A stretch of 64,000 bases of DNA from Maricaulis maris MCS10 (GCF_000014745.1 NC_008347.1:2000001-2064000), one strand, 5' to 3'; positions 26,234-35,948 are shown, numbered from the stretch's first letter. Program-made: numbers and translations. The notes: generated from the sequence alone by a model not told the origin.

Positions 26234-27505
26234 TCAATCTTGAGTGCCGGCCTTTGCCAGCGCGCGCGCTTCCCGCGCGTCAAATTGGCCTTGCGCGAAC
26301 TTCATCAGCAAAATGGCTGAGAGTTTGGCGCGCTCGGCGAAACTGGACAGTTTGACGATCTCACGATCCGAGTGGATGTCGGCGCCGCGGACACCAAGGG
26401 TGTCGACATTCGGACAGCCGGCGGCCCACAGATTATTGCCCTCACAGACGCCGCCCGTATCCTGCCAGCGAATGTCCAGACCCAGTGCGGTCCCAGCTGC
26501 GCGCGTCCATTCGAACATCTTGGCATTGGCCGGCGACATGGGTTTGGGCGGGCGCGTGAAACCACCATGCAATTCGGCGTCGATCCCGTCACGCACACAG
26601 ATTTCATCGACCAGTCGCTCGAGTTCTGCTTCGACCCAGACACGGTCATTCTCGGTCTTGACCCGCACATTGAACCGCACAACAGCGTTGTCGGGAACGA
26701 CATTCGGCGGTCCGCCGCCATCGATACGGGCCAGATTGAAAGTCACGTCCGGGCGCTTGCCATTGAGATCGTCCAGCCCGAGGCCGAACTGGCAGGCGGC
26801 CGCCAGCGCATTGCGACCGAGATGATGTTCGCGGCCAGCATGGGCGGCCCGGCCCGACACTTTCAGGGACCAGTTGCCCGAGCCCTTGCGCGCTCCGGCC
26901 AGCGAACCATCGGCCAGCGCCGGCTCATAGGTCATGCCGATATCGGCACCGGCGCCCAGCTCGGCGAGGACCGGGCCGGAGCCCAGCGAGCCGATTTCCT
27001 CATCCGGGCTGATCAGCACATCAATGCCGATCTCGTCTTTCCAGGGCGAACGCTCGAGGCCGAGAATACCGTGCAGCATCACCAGGATGCCGCCCTTCAT
27101 GTCGGCAACTCCGGGGCCGTTGAGCGTGTCGTCATCCCAAAGTTCGGTGGCCTGGAAATGACTATCCGCCGGAAAAACCGTGTCGTGATGTCCGGTCATG
27201 ACAATGCGGATCGGCGCTTGCGGCCGGATCCGGCAATGGAAGGCTGGCGTGAAAGCCTGCTCGCGCACCGTGCCGTCCGGGTCGACGACGGTCGTTGGCG
27301 GCAGCTCGATCGCGCTGATTTCGCCACCGGTCGCCGCAAAGGCCGTTTCCAGCTCAGCCCGCATGGCTTCGAGGCCATCGGCGTTGCGGCTGCCCGAGTT
27401 TATGGCAGACCAGGCCTTTGCGGTCTTGATCATGCCGTCAGCCCGCGTATCGATCCAATCGAGTACGGCGCGCTCTTCCGGATTGAGGTCCAGCTTGATT
27501 TGCAT
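26234..27505 (-). CDS. M20-family metallohydrolase in the ast operon
   Basis: Two-metal M20 deacylase/peptidase with GHHD (H106, D108), GVADMKGG (D135), the catalytic PDEE (E169/E170) and later His ligands, plus a dimerisation lid region (SGRAAHAGREHHLGRNALAAA). It is 423 residues and related to DapE/ArgE/carboxypeptidase G2 enzymes. It is the first gene of the operon with astA, astD and astB. The last AST step, removal of succinate from succinylglutamate, is normally done by AstE (M14 family), which is absent here. A DapE-like desuccinylase in its place is a reasonable inference. Confidence 0.85.
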   Translation of the reverse strand: MQIKLDLNPEERAVLDWIDTRADGMIKTAKAWSAINSGSRNADGLEAMRAELETAFAATGGEISAIELPPTTVVDPDGTVREQAFTPAFHCRIRPQAPIRIVMTGHHDTVFPADSHFQATELWDDDTLNGPGVADMKGGILVMLHGILGLERSPWKDEIGIDVLISPDEEIGSLGSGPVLAELGAGADIGMTYEPALADGSLAGARKGSGNWSLKVSGRAAHAGREHHLGRNALAAACQFGLGLDDLNGKRPDVTFNLARIDGGGPPNVVPDNAVVRFNVRVKTENDRVWVEAELERLVDEICVRDGIDAELHGGFTRPPKPMSPANAKMFEWTRAAGTALGLDIRWQDTGGVCEGNNLWAAGCPNVDTLGVRGADIHSDREIVKLSSFAERAKLSAILLMKFAQGQFDAREARALAKAGTQD

Positions 27506-27583
27506 GAGCCAGTGATAGCCGTTTAAACGGGGCCGTCCACCCCAGCCGACAGGTTGTGCCGGCCGGGATGCATGGTGGCGTTA

Positions 27584-28870
27584 TCAGGCGTGTTGGAGGG
27601 CCTGTTCGAGGTCGGCGATCAGGTCGTCGGGATTTTCGATGCCGACCGAAATGCGGACCAGCCCGTCCGAGAAGCCCTGGCGCTTGCGCAGCTCGGGATC
27701 GACACCGCGATGGGTGGTTGAACCCGGGTGGCAGATCAGGGTTTCAGTGCCGCCAAGGCTGACAGCGAGCTTCATCACCTGCAGCGCATTGAGCATGCGG
27801 AAGGCGGCTTTTTCATCGGCCAGGTCAAAGGCGAAGGTCGAGCCGGCGCTGGTCGACTGGGCATGGAAGACATCGCCATCGCGCGTGCCCTTCTCCATGA
27901 AGCCCAGATAACGGACACGTCCGACCTTGGGATGATCGCGCAGATACTCCGCCACCTTGCGGGCGCCGAGCGCGGCTGCTTCCATCCGGATCTTCACGGT
28001 TTCCAGCGAGCGCAGCAGCATCCAGCAGGTGTGCGCATCCAGATTGGTCCCCAGATACCCCCGCAGCCCACGAACAAGGGCCATGGCTTCGCTGGATCCG
28101 GAGGCCGAACCGGCAATCAGGTCTGAATGACCGCCAATATACTTGGTCAGCGAGTAGATGACGACATCAGCACCAAGCGCCAGCGGTGCCTGCCCGACCG
28201 GGCCAAGGAAGGTATTGTCGACCACAATCCAGGGCCGCTTGCCCTGCTTGTCGCGGATGATGTCGGCGATACGGCGGCAAGCTGCCAGGTCAACAAGATC
28301 ATTGGTCGGATTGGTTGGCGTTTCCGTATAGATGACGGACACCTCGCCCTTGGCCATCGCAGCCTCGGCCGCCGCCTGCAATTCGTCTTCACGTGCACCG
28401 GCAAAGAAGTCGACCGACTGGATGCCGTAATTGGGCAGGAATTTGCGGATCAGGCTTTCGGTTCCGCCATAGAGCGGCGTCGATTGCAGGATCACGGAAC
28501 CGGAATGCGCCAGACCCATCAGGGTTGTGGAGATTGCGGCCATGCCGGAGGAGAAAACAGCGGCCTCATCGGCACCGTCATAGAGGGCCAGACGGTCCTC
28601 CAACACTTCCATGTTCGGGTTGTTGAACCGCGAATACATAAGGCCGGCGGATTCCGGGTCACCTTCTTCGGCCTGGCCCAGCGTGACGCGGAAGAAGGCG
28701 GCGCCGTCCTCCGCCGTGGCAAAAGCAAAGGTCGATGTCAGGAAAATCGGCGGCTTGATCGACATTTCCGAGAGCTTGGGATCGTAGCCATAGCTCATCA
28801 TCTGGGTTTCGGGACTCAGGGTGTGCCCGCCAACTTCACGCTTGCGATAGGGTTTGTCCGGCTTGCTCAT
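27584..28870 (-). CDS. Cystathionine gamma-synthase family PLP enzyme
   Basis: Cys/Met-metabolism PLP-dependent enzyme, 428 residues. The PLP Lys lies in VIYSLTKYIGGHSD. ESAGLMYSRFNNPNMEVLEDRLA and CHPGSTTHRG are family motifs. The subtype (gamma-synthase, gamma-lyase or O-acetylhomoserine sulfhydrylase) cannot be settled by eye; the N-terminal extension (MSKPDKPYRKREVGGHTLSPET) is typical of an alphaproteobacterial variant. ATG 28870 follows GGGAGAAGAATT. It is 78 bp upstream of the ast operon and could be co-transcribed. Confidence 0.85.
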   Translation of the reverse strand: MSKPDKPYRKREVGGHTLSPETQMMSYGYDPKLSEMSIKPPIFLTSTFAFATAEDGAAFFRVTLGQAEEGDPESAGLMYSRFNNPNMEVLEDRLALYDGADEAAVFSSGMAAISTTLMGLAHSGSVILQSTPLYGGTESLIRKFLPNYGIQSVDFFAGAREDELQAAAEAAMAKGEVSVIYTETPTNPTNDLVDLAACRRIADIIRDKQGKRPWIVVDNTFLGPVGQAPLALGADVVIYSLTKYIGGHSDLIAGSASGSSEAMALVRGLRGYLGTNLDAHTCWMLLRSLETVKIRMEAAALGARKVAEYLRDHPKVGRVRYLGFMEKGTRDGDVFHAQSTSAGSTFAFDLADEKAAFRMLNALQVMKLAVSLGGTETLICHPGSTTHRGVDPELRKRQGFSDGLVRISVGIENPDDLIADLEQALQHA

Positions 28871-29038
28871 AATTCTTCTCCCGACGCCTCGCTGCCTTGT
28901 TGCTGCAAAGGGTTTCGGCCGGTTTGAACCGCGCTGACGGGGCGGTCAAGTCCATCCTCAGCACAGGAGGAAAACAGACCAATCATGCCCGAGAACCGCA
29001 ATTTGGCTGCACGAAAATTCCAATACTGACGTCCGCGC

Positions 29039-29076
29039 AAAAAAAATGCGGCCCGGCGATAATCACCGGGCCGCAT
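29039..29076 (-). terminator. Rho-independent terminator of the OmpA-like gene
   Basis: On the minus strand: ATGCGGCCCGG stem, short loop, CCGGGCCGCAT, then T8. It starts 23 bp after the OmpA-like stop. Confidence 0.92.
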
Positions 29077-29098
29077 CTTGTTCAGCGATCGCTCGAAA

Positions 29099-30178
29099 TT
29101 AATCGAGGACGATAACCACTTCCGTACGACGGTTCAGCGGCTCGCGGACACCATCGGCGGTCGCAACGGCGTTGCGGGTCTCACCAAAGGCTTCCATCGA
29201 GATCGTGCTGGCCGGAACGCCGAGGCGAACCAGTTCTTCACGAACAACGCGGGCACGGCGCTCGGACAGGCCCACATTGTAGGACGCTGCACCGGAACGG
29301 TCCGTGAAGCCGGCGACGGTCACGCGAGTGACGCCGCAAGAACCACGCTGGTTCGAAGCCTGCGCGATAACCGCACGAGCCTGAGCGGTGAGCGTGGAGC
29401 TGTCCCATTCGAAGTAGACCGGGAAGCTCACATCGTCACACGCCGGCGGAGGCGGCGGAGGCGGAGGCGGCGGAGGCGGCGGCGGAGGCGGCGGGGGCGG
29501 AGGAGGCGGCGGAGGAGGCGGCGGCGGCGGCGGGGCTGCGAAGGAATAACGCAGACCAACCCACAGCTCGTGGCCACCCAGGCCATCGACGCTCACGCCC
29601 GGCGCATAGTCACTGCTGCCGGTCGAGAAGTAGCGGTACTCGGTGTCCAGGGTCAGACGCTGGGTCAGATCCCAACCAATACCGGCCATGACCTGCCAAG
29701 CGAACGGATTGTCGCTGTCCTGGGCCACAACATAATCAGCCGGAGTCGGAACCGGGGGCATGGTGCCAGCGGACCAACCGGTCAGCGTGCCACTGGTTTC
29801 GGCAAGGCCGAGACCGAGGCCGACATACGGGTGGTAGGTACCATCCGGATTGAAATCGAAGATAGCGTTCGCCATCAGCGACCAGATCTGGAAATCGCTG
29901 AGGCTGTTCTCGAAGCCACCAACTGCACCGGTATCATTGTAGCGGTGTGCCAGTTCGCCTTCGAGACGGAAGCCGTCCATCCACTCATAACCGAGAGCAA
30001 CGGCTTCGCGCCAATTGCCTTCGCCCTGGATGTCGCCATTCAGGGAGCCCGAGACACTTGTGTCACCAGGACCGCCGTAACCGACAGCGCCACGCACATA
30101 CCAGCCTTCGTCAGCGAACGCGGGTCCCGCTGCCAGGAAGGCCCCGACGGCGACCGCCGTAAAAAGCCGTTTCTTCAT
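29099..30178 (-). CDS. OmpA-like outer-membrane protein with long poly-Pro linker
   Basis: Signal peptide MKKRLFTAVAVGAFLAAGPAFA, an eight-strand barrel-like domain of about 200 residues (GWYVRGAVGYGG, WQVMAGIGWDLTQRLTLDTEYRYFS), a linker of 30 consecutive prolines, then an OmpA C-terminal peptidoglycan-binding domain (VYFEWDSSTLTAQARAVI; VAGFTDRSGAASYNVGLSERRARVV; NRRTEVVIVL). It anchors the outer membrane to peptidoglycan. Start 30178 (or the ATG three bases earlier) follows GGAGGGGGA. It stands alone with its own terminator and a 336-bp leader region. Confidence 0.92.
   Translation of the reverse strand: MKKRLFTAVAVGAFLAAGPAFADEGWYVRGAVGYGGPGDTSVSGSLNGDIQGEGNWREAVALGYEWMDGFRLEGELAHRYNDTGAVGGFENSLSDFQIWSLMANAIFDFNPDGTYHPYVGLGLGLAETSGTLTGWSAGTMPPVPTPADYVVAQDSDNPFAWQVMAGIGWDLTQRLTLDTEYRYFSTGSSDYAPGVSVDGLGGHELWVGLRYSFAAPPPPPPPPPPPPPPPPPPPPPPPPPPPPPPACDDVSFPVYFEWDSSTLTAQARAVIAQASNQRGSCGVTRVTVAGFTDRSGAASYNVGLSERRARVVREELVRLGVPASTISMEAFGETRNAVATADGVREPLNRRTEVVIVLD
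29444..29533 (-). repeat. 30-codon poly-proline tract in the OmpA-like gene
   Basis: Ninety bases on the minus strand encode thirty Pro in a row, mostly CCG mixed with CCT and one CCC. As a trinucleotide microsatellite it may vary in length. Confidence 0.9.
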
Positions 30179-30514
30179 CATTCCCCCTCCGGGAGCAGCG
30201 CTCCCTTGGTGTGACTGACCGTCTTCGACCGAATGTCGAACACGAGGAACCCTGCCCATTCGAGCGTTTCCTATGATTTTCACTACTACAATTAGATCGC
30301 GAGCGCTACACCGCATGGAAGGAAATCAAGCATTTGGTGTAAAATTTCTCGCTCGTTGCAGGGACGCCACACCTGCACCCGACCGGTTTTTGGTCGGAAC
30401 AGATTGTGCAACACATTTCAACAACTTACATAAGTTGAACTGAAGAACGAGCAAGCGCAATTCACATCAAAACTGTAGCAAGTTTGCATCGCTCAGCCCA
30501 AATGGGTGCCGCTG
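30179..30514. other. Intergenic region upstream of the OmpA-like gene
   Basis: About 336 bp without a credible gene. It is A/T-richer than its neighbours and must hold the OmpA-like promoter, though I cannot fix -35/-10 elements. It contains CAACTTACATAAGTTG (30422-30437), an inverted repeat with 7-bp arms, and CCGACC...GGTCGG near 30378-30397. Either could be a binding site or an mRNA-leader hairpin. Confidence 0.5.
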
Positions 30515-32149
30515 TCAGTCAAAACTGGCGACGACGGGCCCCGGCATGGACCGAGATGTCACCGGTAGGGCCGGCGAGTGGGATTCGTGAGCCGCGAGAT
30601 AGGCGTCGATCACACCACTGTCCCGTCGGTAGAGATCATTGAGGTACCGCACCCGCCCGTCAGGGTCGCCGACCACGGTCCAATAAGCGATATGGACCGG
30701 TATGCGGTCATCCAGCCAGACGACTGTCGGCGAGCTGCCCGCCACAACCTCGTCGATGCGCGCCCGGCTCCAGCCATCCTGGCCATCCAGCACCCATTGC
30801 GCGAGAGCGAGAGGGTCCTGGACGCGGATACATCCGGCGGAGAAGTCACGCCGGGTTCTCACGAACTGGTCGCGTTCCGTCGTATCGTGGATGTAGATAT
30901 TGTTGCGATTGGGAAAGATGAATTTGACCTCCCCCATCGGATTGGTCGCCCCGGGCGGCTGGGACATGCGGTAAGGCCAGTCGCCCCCCCAGCGGCTCCA
31001 GTCTATCTCGTAGACGGAAATCGCCTCACCGCTCCGGTTATAGATGCGAAAGCCCAGTTCACGGGCGAGCGACGGGTTGCGTCGGAAAGACTGGAAGCGC
31101 GGCCGCGCCGAGCCGTTCGGCAAACCCCACCAGGGATTAAGCACAATATACTGCATGTCCTCGGAAAATTCGGGCGTAGAACTGGCCTGGCGTCCCACCA
31201 TGACCTCATGCTCCCGGGCCAGCTGACCATCTTCCCAGGCTTCCAGCCGGAAGTCGGCCAGATTGACCCAGATATGGCGGCGGCCCAGATCGCGGGTACG
31301 CCAGCGACGCTGCTCGAGATTGGCCATCAATTGCCCGATCCGGCGGTCCGGTGGCAGGTTGAGTTGCCGCAGGGTCGCCTGATCCATACGGCCAGAGGGC
31401 GCGAGATTGGTGCGGCCCTGGTAGCGTCGGACCGCCGTTTCCAGGCGGATATCGTAGTGGTCGCCCTCCTGCCAGTCGCCGTCCAGCAAACCTTCTGCGG
31501 TAAGGCGGGTCCGCAACTGGTCGACGCGCCCACCCACATCGCCAGCGCTCAGGGAAGGGCCCGACTGGACGCCCGGCCAGATGGGCGTCACGGCCAGCAC
31601 GCGCATCATTTCCGCGCGCAGCGTGTCATAGTCACGAACGGTCGGGGCGGCATCATCGATCGCCTGGGCAGCGTCGCCAGTCTCGAAGGCCCACCCCAAT
31701 CGCCGCACGAGCATTGCCGCTTCCTCGTCCAGCAAGACCCTCGGCGCATGGGTCTCCGGATCGATCAATCCGAATTCCAGCCAACCTGCAAAGCGCAGAT
31801 AGGCCAGTCCTGCCAGTCGGTTGAGCTCCGCTTCCGAGCCCTGCCCTTCAAGGATTGCAATCGCGTGGGCCTCGAGATCGGGCAGACCATGGCTGGGTGC
31901 ATCGAACAGGCGAACAGCGATGGCTTCGCGATGCGACGCGGTCCAGCCGGTGATCCGGCCAGACCAGCGCTCGAGGTCGGCAACCGGACGGACAGGCAGC
32001 GCGGCCGGCGGCGCAGCCGAAATGACCGTCTCCGCTTCGCGGGCCGTGTCGGCATCGGGATCCGGACCCTGCGCCCCTGTCGCTGCGGAACACGCCAGCA
32101 GTACAGCCAAGCCTGCCGCCAGATAAGTGGTCATGCTCCGAAGAATCAC
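30515..32149 (-). CDS. L,D-transpeptidase (YkuD domain, YcbB-like)
   Basis: This enzyme crosslinks peptidoglycan through meso-DAP residues. The protein has a signal sequence (AAGLAVLLACSA), a helical N-terminal region, a peptidoglycan-binding-like segment (VDQLRTRLTAEGLL...AVRRYQGRTNLAPSGRMDQATLRQL) and the YkuD domain with IYIHDTTERDQF and catalytic FSAGCIRVQDP. The layout fits the large YcbB/LdtD type. GTG 32149 is preferred because AGGGG lies 7 bases upstream and gives a positive N-region; ATG 32134 or TTG 32167 are alternatives. LLAC could make it a lipoprotein. Confidence 0.88.
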   Translation of the reverse strand: MILRSMTTYLAAGLAVLLACSAATGAQGPDPDADTAREAETVISAAPPAALPVRPVADLERWSGRITGWTASHREAIAVRLFDAPSHGLPDLEAHAIAILEGQGSEAELNRLAGLAYLRFAGWLEFGLIDPETHAPRVLLDEEAAMLVRRLGWAFETGDAAQAIDDAAPTVRDYDTLRAEMMRVLAVTPIWPGVQSGPSLSAGDVGGRVDQLRTRLTAEGLLDGDWQEGDHYDIRLETAVRRYQGRTNLAPSGRMDQATLRQLNLPPDRRIGQLMANLEQRRWRTRDLGRRHIWVNLADFRLEAWEDGQLAREHEVMVGRQASSTPEFSEDMQYIVLNPWWGLPNGSARPRFQSFRRNPSLARELGFRIYNRSGEAISVYEIDWSRWGGDWPYRMSQPPGATNPMGEVKFIFPNRNNIYIHDTTERDQFVRTRRDFSAGCIRVQDPLALAQWVLDGQDGWSRARIDEVVAGSSPTVVWLDDRIPVHIAYWTVVGDPDGRVRYLNDLYRRDSGVIDAYLAAHESHSPALPVTSRSMPGPVVASFD

Positions 32150-32244
32150 GAGGGTGCCCCTGTACAACCCGCCAACACGTTAACCATTTTGCCCGCGGCA
32201 TGTAACCCGTGCCCTTGGGCCCGTCGAGAGGAATTCGGTCAAAG

Positions 32245-34116
32245 TCAGTCGGGGTCTGCGGCCGGACGTCTTTCATCGGGATCGCCGACATCGTCGGCCA
32301 TCAGCTCTTCCAGCGAGAAGGCCCGCGAGCGCGCCTTTTCCATATAGGCCTCATTGTCGAAAATATCGGTTTCCGCGTCCCAGACCTCGAATAATTGTTG
32401 CAGGCTCTCTTCGTCATGGCGGGCGAAGGCTTCGCTCTTGCGCCGGGCGCGGTCGGGACTTTCACCAAGCACTTCCAGCGACTGCCGGGCGGCATCGAGA
32501 GAAGAGCCGAACATTTCGCGGATCGCGAGGTCGGCACCCGCTGCGCGCAGCTGATAGACGTGCTCCCGGCTGGCGGCCCGGGCAATCACATAGACTTGCG
32601 GGTAGCGTTGTTTGACGTGATGGACGAGCTCGACAGCCCGTTCCCGATTATCGGTACAGACCACCAGCAGCTTGGCGCGAGCGATCCCGGCGGCCTCGAG
32701 CAGGCCGGGCCGCATCGCATTGCCGTAATAGACCTGGATGCCGAACTTGCGCAGCCCGTCGATATGTTCGGCGGAATTGTCCAGGACCACCGGCTTGTAG
32801 CCATCCATGACCAGCATGCGCTGGATGATCTGCCCGAACCGGCCCATACCGGCGATGATGACGGGGGCCTCTTCCTCGATCATGTCCTCCTCGCGCTCCG
32901 GCGAGGCCGAACGGCGCACACGCGGCGAGACCCAGCGCTCGAAGACGATCATGATCAAGGGCGTCGCCATCATGGACAGGGCGACGACCAGGCCCGCGAC
33001 ACCGGCGATCTCCGGCGGAATGACATCAACCCCGCTGGCGAAGGCCAGCAGGACGAAGCCGAACTCGCCGCTCTGTGCCAGCGAGAAGGTGAACAGCCAG
33101 CGCGCCCGCCCCTCCATCCGGAAAACGAAGGCCAGCCCGAGGAGGATCAGCCCCTTCACCCCGATCAGGGCCAGGGTCAGCCCGATGATCATGCCCGGAT
33201 GCTCTCCCAGCAGGGCGAACTCCATGCTGGCGCCGACGGTGACGAAGAAAACACCCAGCAACAGCCCCTTGAACGGGTCCAGATCGCTGACCAGCTCGTG
33301 CCGGTATTCGCTCTCCGCCAACAGGACCCCGGCCAGGAAAGTTCCCAGCGCCGGCGACAGGCCGACCGCGCTCATCAGGACCGCAATGCCGATCACCAGG
33401 AACAGCGCCGCCGACAGGAACAGCTCGTGCTGCCCGATCCGCGCAATGATGCGGAAGGCCGGACGGGTCAGATAGCGGCCGCCCAGTACAATGGCCGCAA
33501 CCACACCCAGCGTGACCAGGCCCTGCCCCCAGGCGGGCAAGTGGGAGAATGGCGTGCTCTCGGCACCATGGCCGGCGACCTCGGTGGCATGGCCGGCAAT
33601 ATCCGGCAGGGCCAGAAACGGCATCAGGGCGAGCATCGGGATCACCGCAATGTCCTGGAACAGGAGGACGGAGAAGGCCGATTGACCACCTTCCGTCCGC
33701 AGCCATCCCTTTTCGCCCAGCGTCTGCAGGACAATGGCGGTCGATGAGAGCGCGAAGATCAGACCGAGCGCGATTGCCAGCCGCCAGTCGAGTTCGATCA
33801 CCAGACAAAAGGCCGCAACCGCCGCGGTAGTCACAGCGACCTGCAGGCCGCCCAGCCCGAACAATCGGACCCGCAAATCCCACAGCACACGCGGCTGGAG
33901 CTCGAGCCCGACCAGGAAGAGCATCATCACCACGCCGAATTCGGCGAAATGCTGGACATTTTCCGGATTGGACCCGACCAGCTCCAGCAAGGGCGCGATC
34001 GCCACGCCGGCCAGCAGATAGCCCAGAACCGACCCCAGCCCCAGCCGATGGGCGACCGGGACAGCGATCAGGCCGGCGCCCAGATAGATCGCTGCCTGCA
34101 AGAGTAGAGAGTCCAT
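32245..34116 (-). CDS. CPA2 cation/proton antiporter, KefB/KefC-like
   Basis: About twelve membrane segments of the Na+/H+ exchanger fold (GYLLAGVAIAPLLEL; ALSSTAIVLQTLGEKG; LLFQDIAVIPML) are followed by a cytoplasmic TrkA-N/RCK nucleotide-binding domain (VIIAGMGRFGQIIQRMLVMDG). It would exchange K+ or Na+ for protons, gated by nucleotide or glutathione adducts in Kef systems. The C-terminal 70 residues are acidic and charged. ATG 34116 is used; a GTG nine bases upstream is possible. No kefF/kefG ancillary gene is nearby. Confidence 0.9.
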   Translation of the reverse strand: MDSLLLQAAIYLGAGLIAVPVAHRLGLGSVLGYLLAGVAIAPLLELVGSNPENVQHFAEFGVVMMLFLVGLELQPRVLWDLRVRLFGLGGLQVAVTTAAVAAFCLVIELDWRLAIALGLIFALSSTAIVLQTLGEKGWLRTEGGQSAFSVLLFQDIAVIPMLALMPFLALPDIAGHATEVAGHGAESTPFSHLPAWGQGLVTLGVVAAIVLGGRYLTRPAFRIIARIGQHELFLSAALFLVIGIAVLMSAVGLSPALGTFLAGVLLAESEYRHELVSDLDPFKGLLLGVFFVTVGASMEFALLGEHPGMIIGLTLALIGVKGLILLGLAFVFRMEGRARWLFTFSLAQSGEFGFVLLAFASGVDVIPPEIAGVAGLVVALSMMATPLIMIVFERWVSPRVRRSASPEREEDMIEEEAPVIIAGMGRFGQIIQRMLVMDGYKPVVLDNSAEHIDGLRKFGIQVYYGNAMRPGLLEAAGIARAKLLVVCTDNRERAVELVHHVKQRYPQVYVIARAASREHVYQLRAAGADLAIREMFGSSLDAARQSLEVLGESPDRARRKSEAFARHDEESLQQLFEVWDAETDIFDNEAYMEKARSRAFSLEELMADDVGDPDERRPAADPD

Positions 34117-34241
34117 GGCGCCCACCGAATCAGGGCCGGGCCGAATGCCCCGCCTTGTTCAGCATAACGCGACCAGGCGAGGCGACCAGTCGATTGTTGC
34201 AATGCAATGCAAAACACCGGTCGCCGGATGGCTCCCGGCCC

Positions 34242-35948
34242 TCAGCAGTCGAGTGCGCTGTCGAAGGCCGGGTCCAGGACCGGCTGGCGCCGTGTGATGC
34301 CGCCGGCGATACCGCACCGCAGTGTGTCATCAATCCGCGGATCGCTGGCCAGCGCTTCGGCGATCAACTCCGGGCTCTCGAGACGATCGAAAACCGCCGT
34401 CCCGCCATCGTCAGGCGAATCAAAGCGCAGCGCCGCCCCGGCATCATTCCAGCGTGGCCAGCCGGGACCGACCCCGGCCCCATCGCCCGGCTGACCGGTT
34501 TCGGCAAAAGCGGACCAATAGGCCCCCATTGCGTCGGCGATCGCGGCGCGCCCATCGGCATTGCCATCGGTAAACAAGACCCGGTCAAACGAGCCGAACA
34601 GTTCGAAATGATTGAACACGAAAGGAATTTCCATCGCGTGGGCGGCACCCAACAATTCTCCGGTATCGGTGATCAGCACCGAACCGCCCTCGTCCCAGTC
34701 AAAGCGATAACTCCACAGATCGTCTCGCCCATGGGCCGCCAGCCGGTCCAGCAATCCGTCGACCGCGTTATAGCGCCAGATACGGCTGGGATATTCGACG
34801 GCGGCTTCATAGGTGTCGCGGTCGCGCAACCAGATCAGCGGTCCCAGCCGCCGCGTCAGGCGCGGATCGAACACCGTGTAGAGCTTCATCTCGTCGCGAT
34901 TGGTGCCGGAGATCAGCGGCACCGGCGCGAAACCGTCCGGATCCTCGGCGGCGGCGAGAATGCCGCCCTCGCGCAATGTCACCCCGTCCTCGATCATGCG
35001 TGGCATGGAGGTCAGCTCGCCATCCTCGTCGCGATAGGGCGCATAGACCTCGGCCAGCGAGGCGGCTCGCATGGCGGTTCCTGTGGCGTCAGGTCCGGCT
35101 ATCACCTCACCGGCCGCCAGTCCGGCGACCGCGTCCAGCCCACCGCCATTCTCGGCGACATCAAGAGGTACAGACGCCGTGCCGCCACTCTGCATGATCG
35201 CCCCGTGGAACAGGCCACGCGCCTGCGGCATCGCCATCAGGCCGGCGATATTATAGGCGCCGGCGCTTTCACCGAACACCGTCACCCGACCGGCATCGCC
35301 ACCAAAGGCATCGATATTGCCGCTGATCCACTGCAGGGCCGCCACCAGGTCAAGCAGGGCGAAGTTCGCGGCTGCATCGTCCGCGATCCCGGCCTCGGCC
35401 CGCAGTGCCGGATGAGCCAAAAAGCCGAGCGGTCCGAGCCGGTATTGCACCGACACGATGATCACGCCGCGCTCATTGGCCAGGTTGGAGCCGTCATAGG
35501 CCGAGGACGAGCCCCAGGTATTGGCGCCGCCATGAATCCACATCATCACCGGCAAATCATCGCCCGGCGCGGCATTGCGCGGCGCATAAATGTCGAGCGT
35601 CAGGCAATCCTCGGCGCCAATCAGAATGCCGGTGTCGTACTCGTCCCCGGCGCTGAGCGTATTGGTCACCTGCGGGCAGGCCGGCCCGGCCGCCAGCGCC
35701 TCATACCGAGCCGCAAAGGCTAGAGGCGGCCGCGGCGCGCGCCAGCGCAGCTCCCCCTCGGGCGGCGCGGCATAGGGCACCGCCATCCAGGCCGCCGCGC
35801 CGGTCTCGGTCTCGAAACCGACCAGCTCGCCCTGGGCGATGGTGCGGGCCAGGTCCTCGGCCATGACGGGCACAAAGACCGGCTCATCACCGGAACAAGC
35901 GGCCACCAGTATCGCGGTCAATCCCGCCAGGAAATGTCGGATACGCAT
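34242..35948 (-). CDS. Type B carboxylesterase, lipoprotein
   Basis: Alpha/beta-hydrolase of the carboxylesterase/cholinesterase family: oxyanion region MMWIHGGANTWGS, nucleophile elbow VFGESAGAYN, family motif EDCLTLDIYAP. Lipobox LVAAC places it in the periplasm or on a membrane. About 568 residues. ATG 35948 or the ATG three bases before it follows GGAGGG. The C-terminus ends in Cys (ALDC). It lies 125 bp upstream of the antiporter and may be separate. Substrate unknown. Confidence 0.88.
   Translation of the reverse strand: MRIRHFLAGLTAILVAACSGDEPVFVPVMAEDLARTIAQGELVGFETETGAAAWMAVPYAAPPEGELRWRAPRPPLAFAARYEALAAGPACPQVTNTLSAGDEYDTGILIGAEDCLTLDIYAPRNAAPGDDLPVMMWIHGGANTWGSSSAYDGSNLANERGVIIVSVQYRLGPLGFLAHPALRAEAGIADDAAANFALLDLVAALQWISGNIDAFGGDAGRVTVFGESAGAYNIAGLMAMPQARGLFHGAIMQSGGTASVPLDVAENGGGLDAVAGLAAGEVIAGPDATGTAMRAASLAEVYAPYRDEDGELTSMPRMIEDGVTLREGGILAAAEDPDGFAPVPLISGTNRDEMKLYTVFDPRLTRRLGPLIWLRDRDTYEAAVEYPSRIWRYNAVDGLLDRLAAHGRDDLWSYRFDWDEGGSVLITDTGELLGAAHAMEIPFVFNHFELFGSFDRVLFTDGNADGRAAIADAMGAYWSAFAETGQPGDGAGVGPGWPRWNDAGAALRFDSPDDGGTAVFDRLESPELIAEALASDPRIDDTLRCGIAGGITRRQPVLDPAFDSALDC

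Noticed and set aside
29078-30214. Plus-strand frame with a long poly-Arg run
   Set aside because: Antisense of the poly-Pro codons of the OmpA-like gene.
32395-33747. 450-residue plus-strand frame opposite the antiporter
   Set aside because: Gln/Asp/Arg-rich antisense shadow of the antiporter gene.
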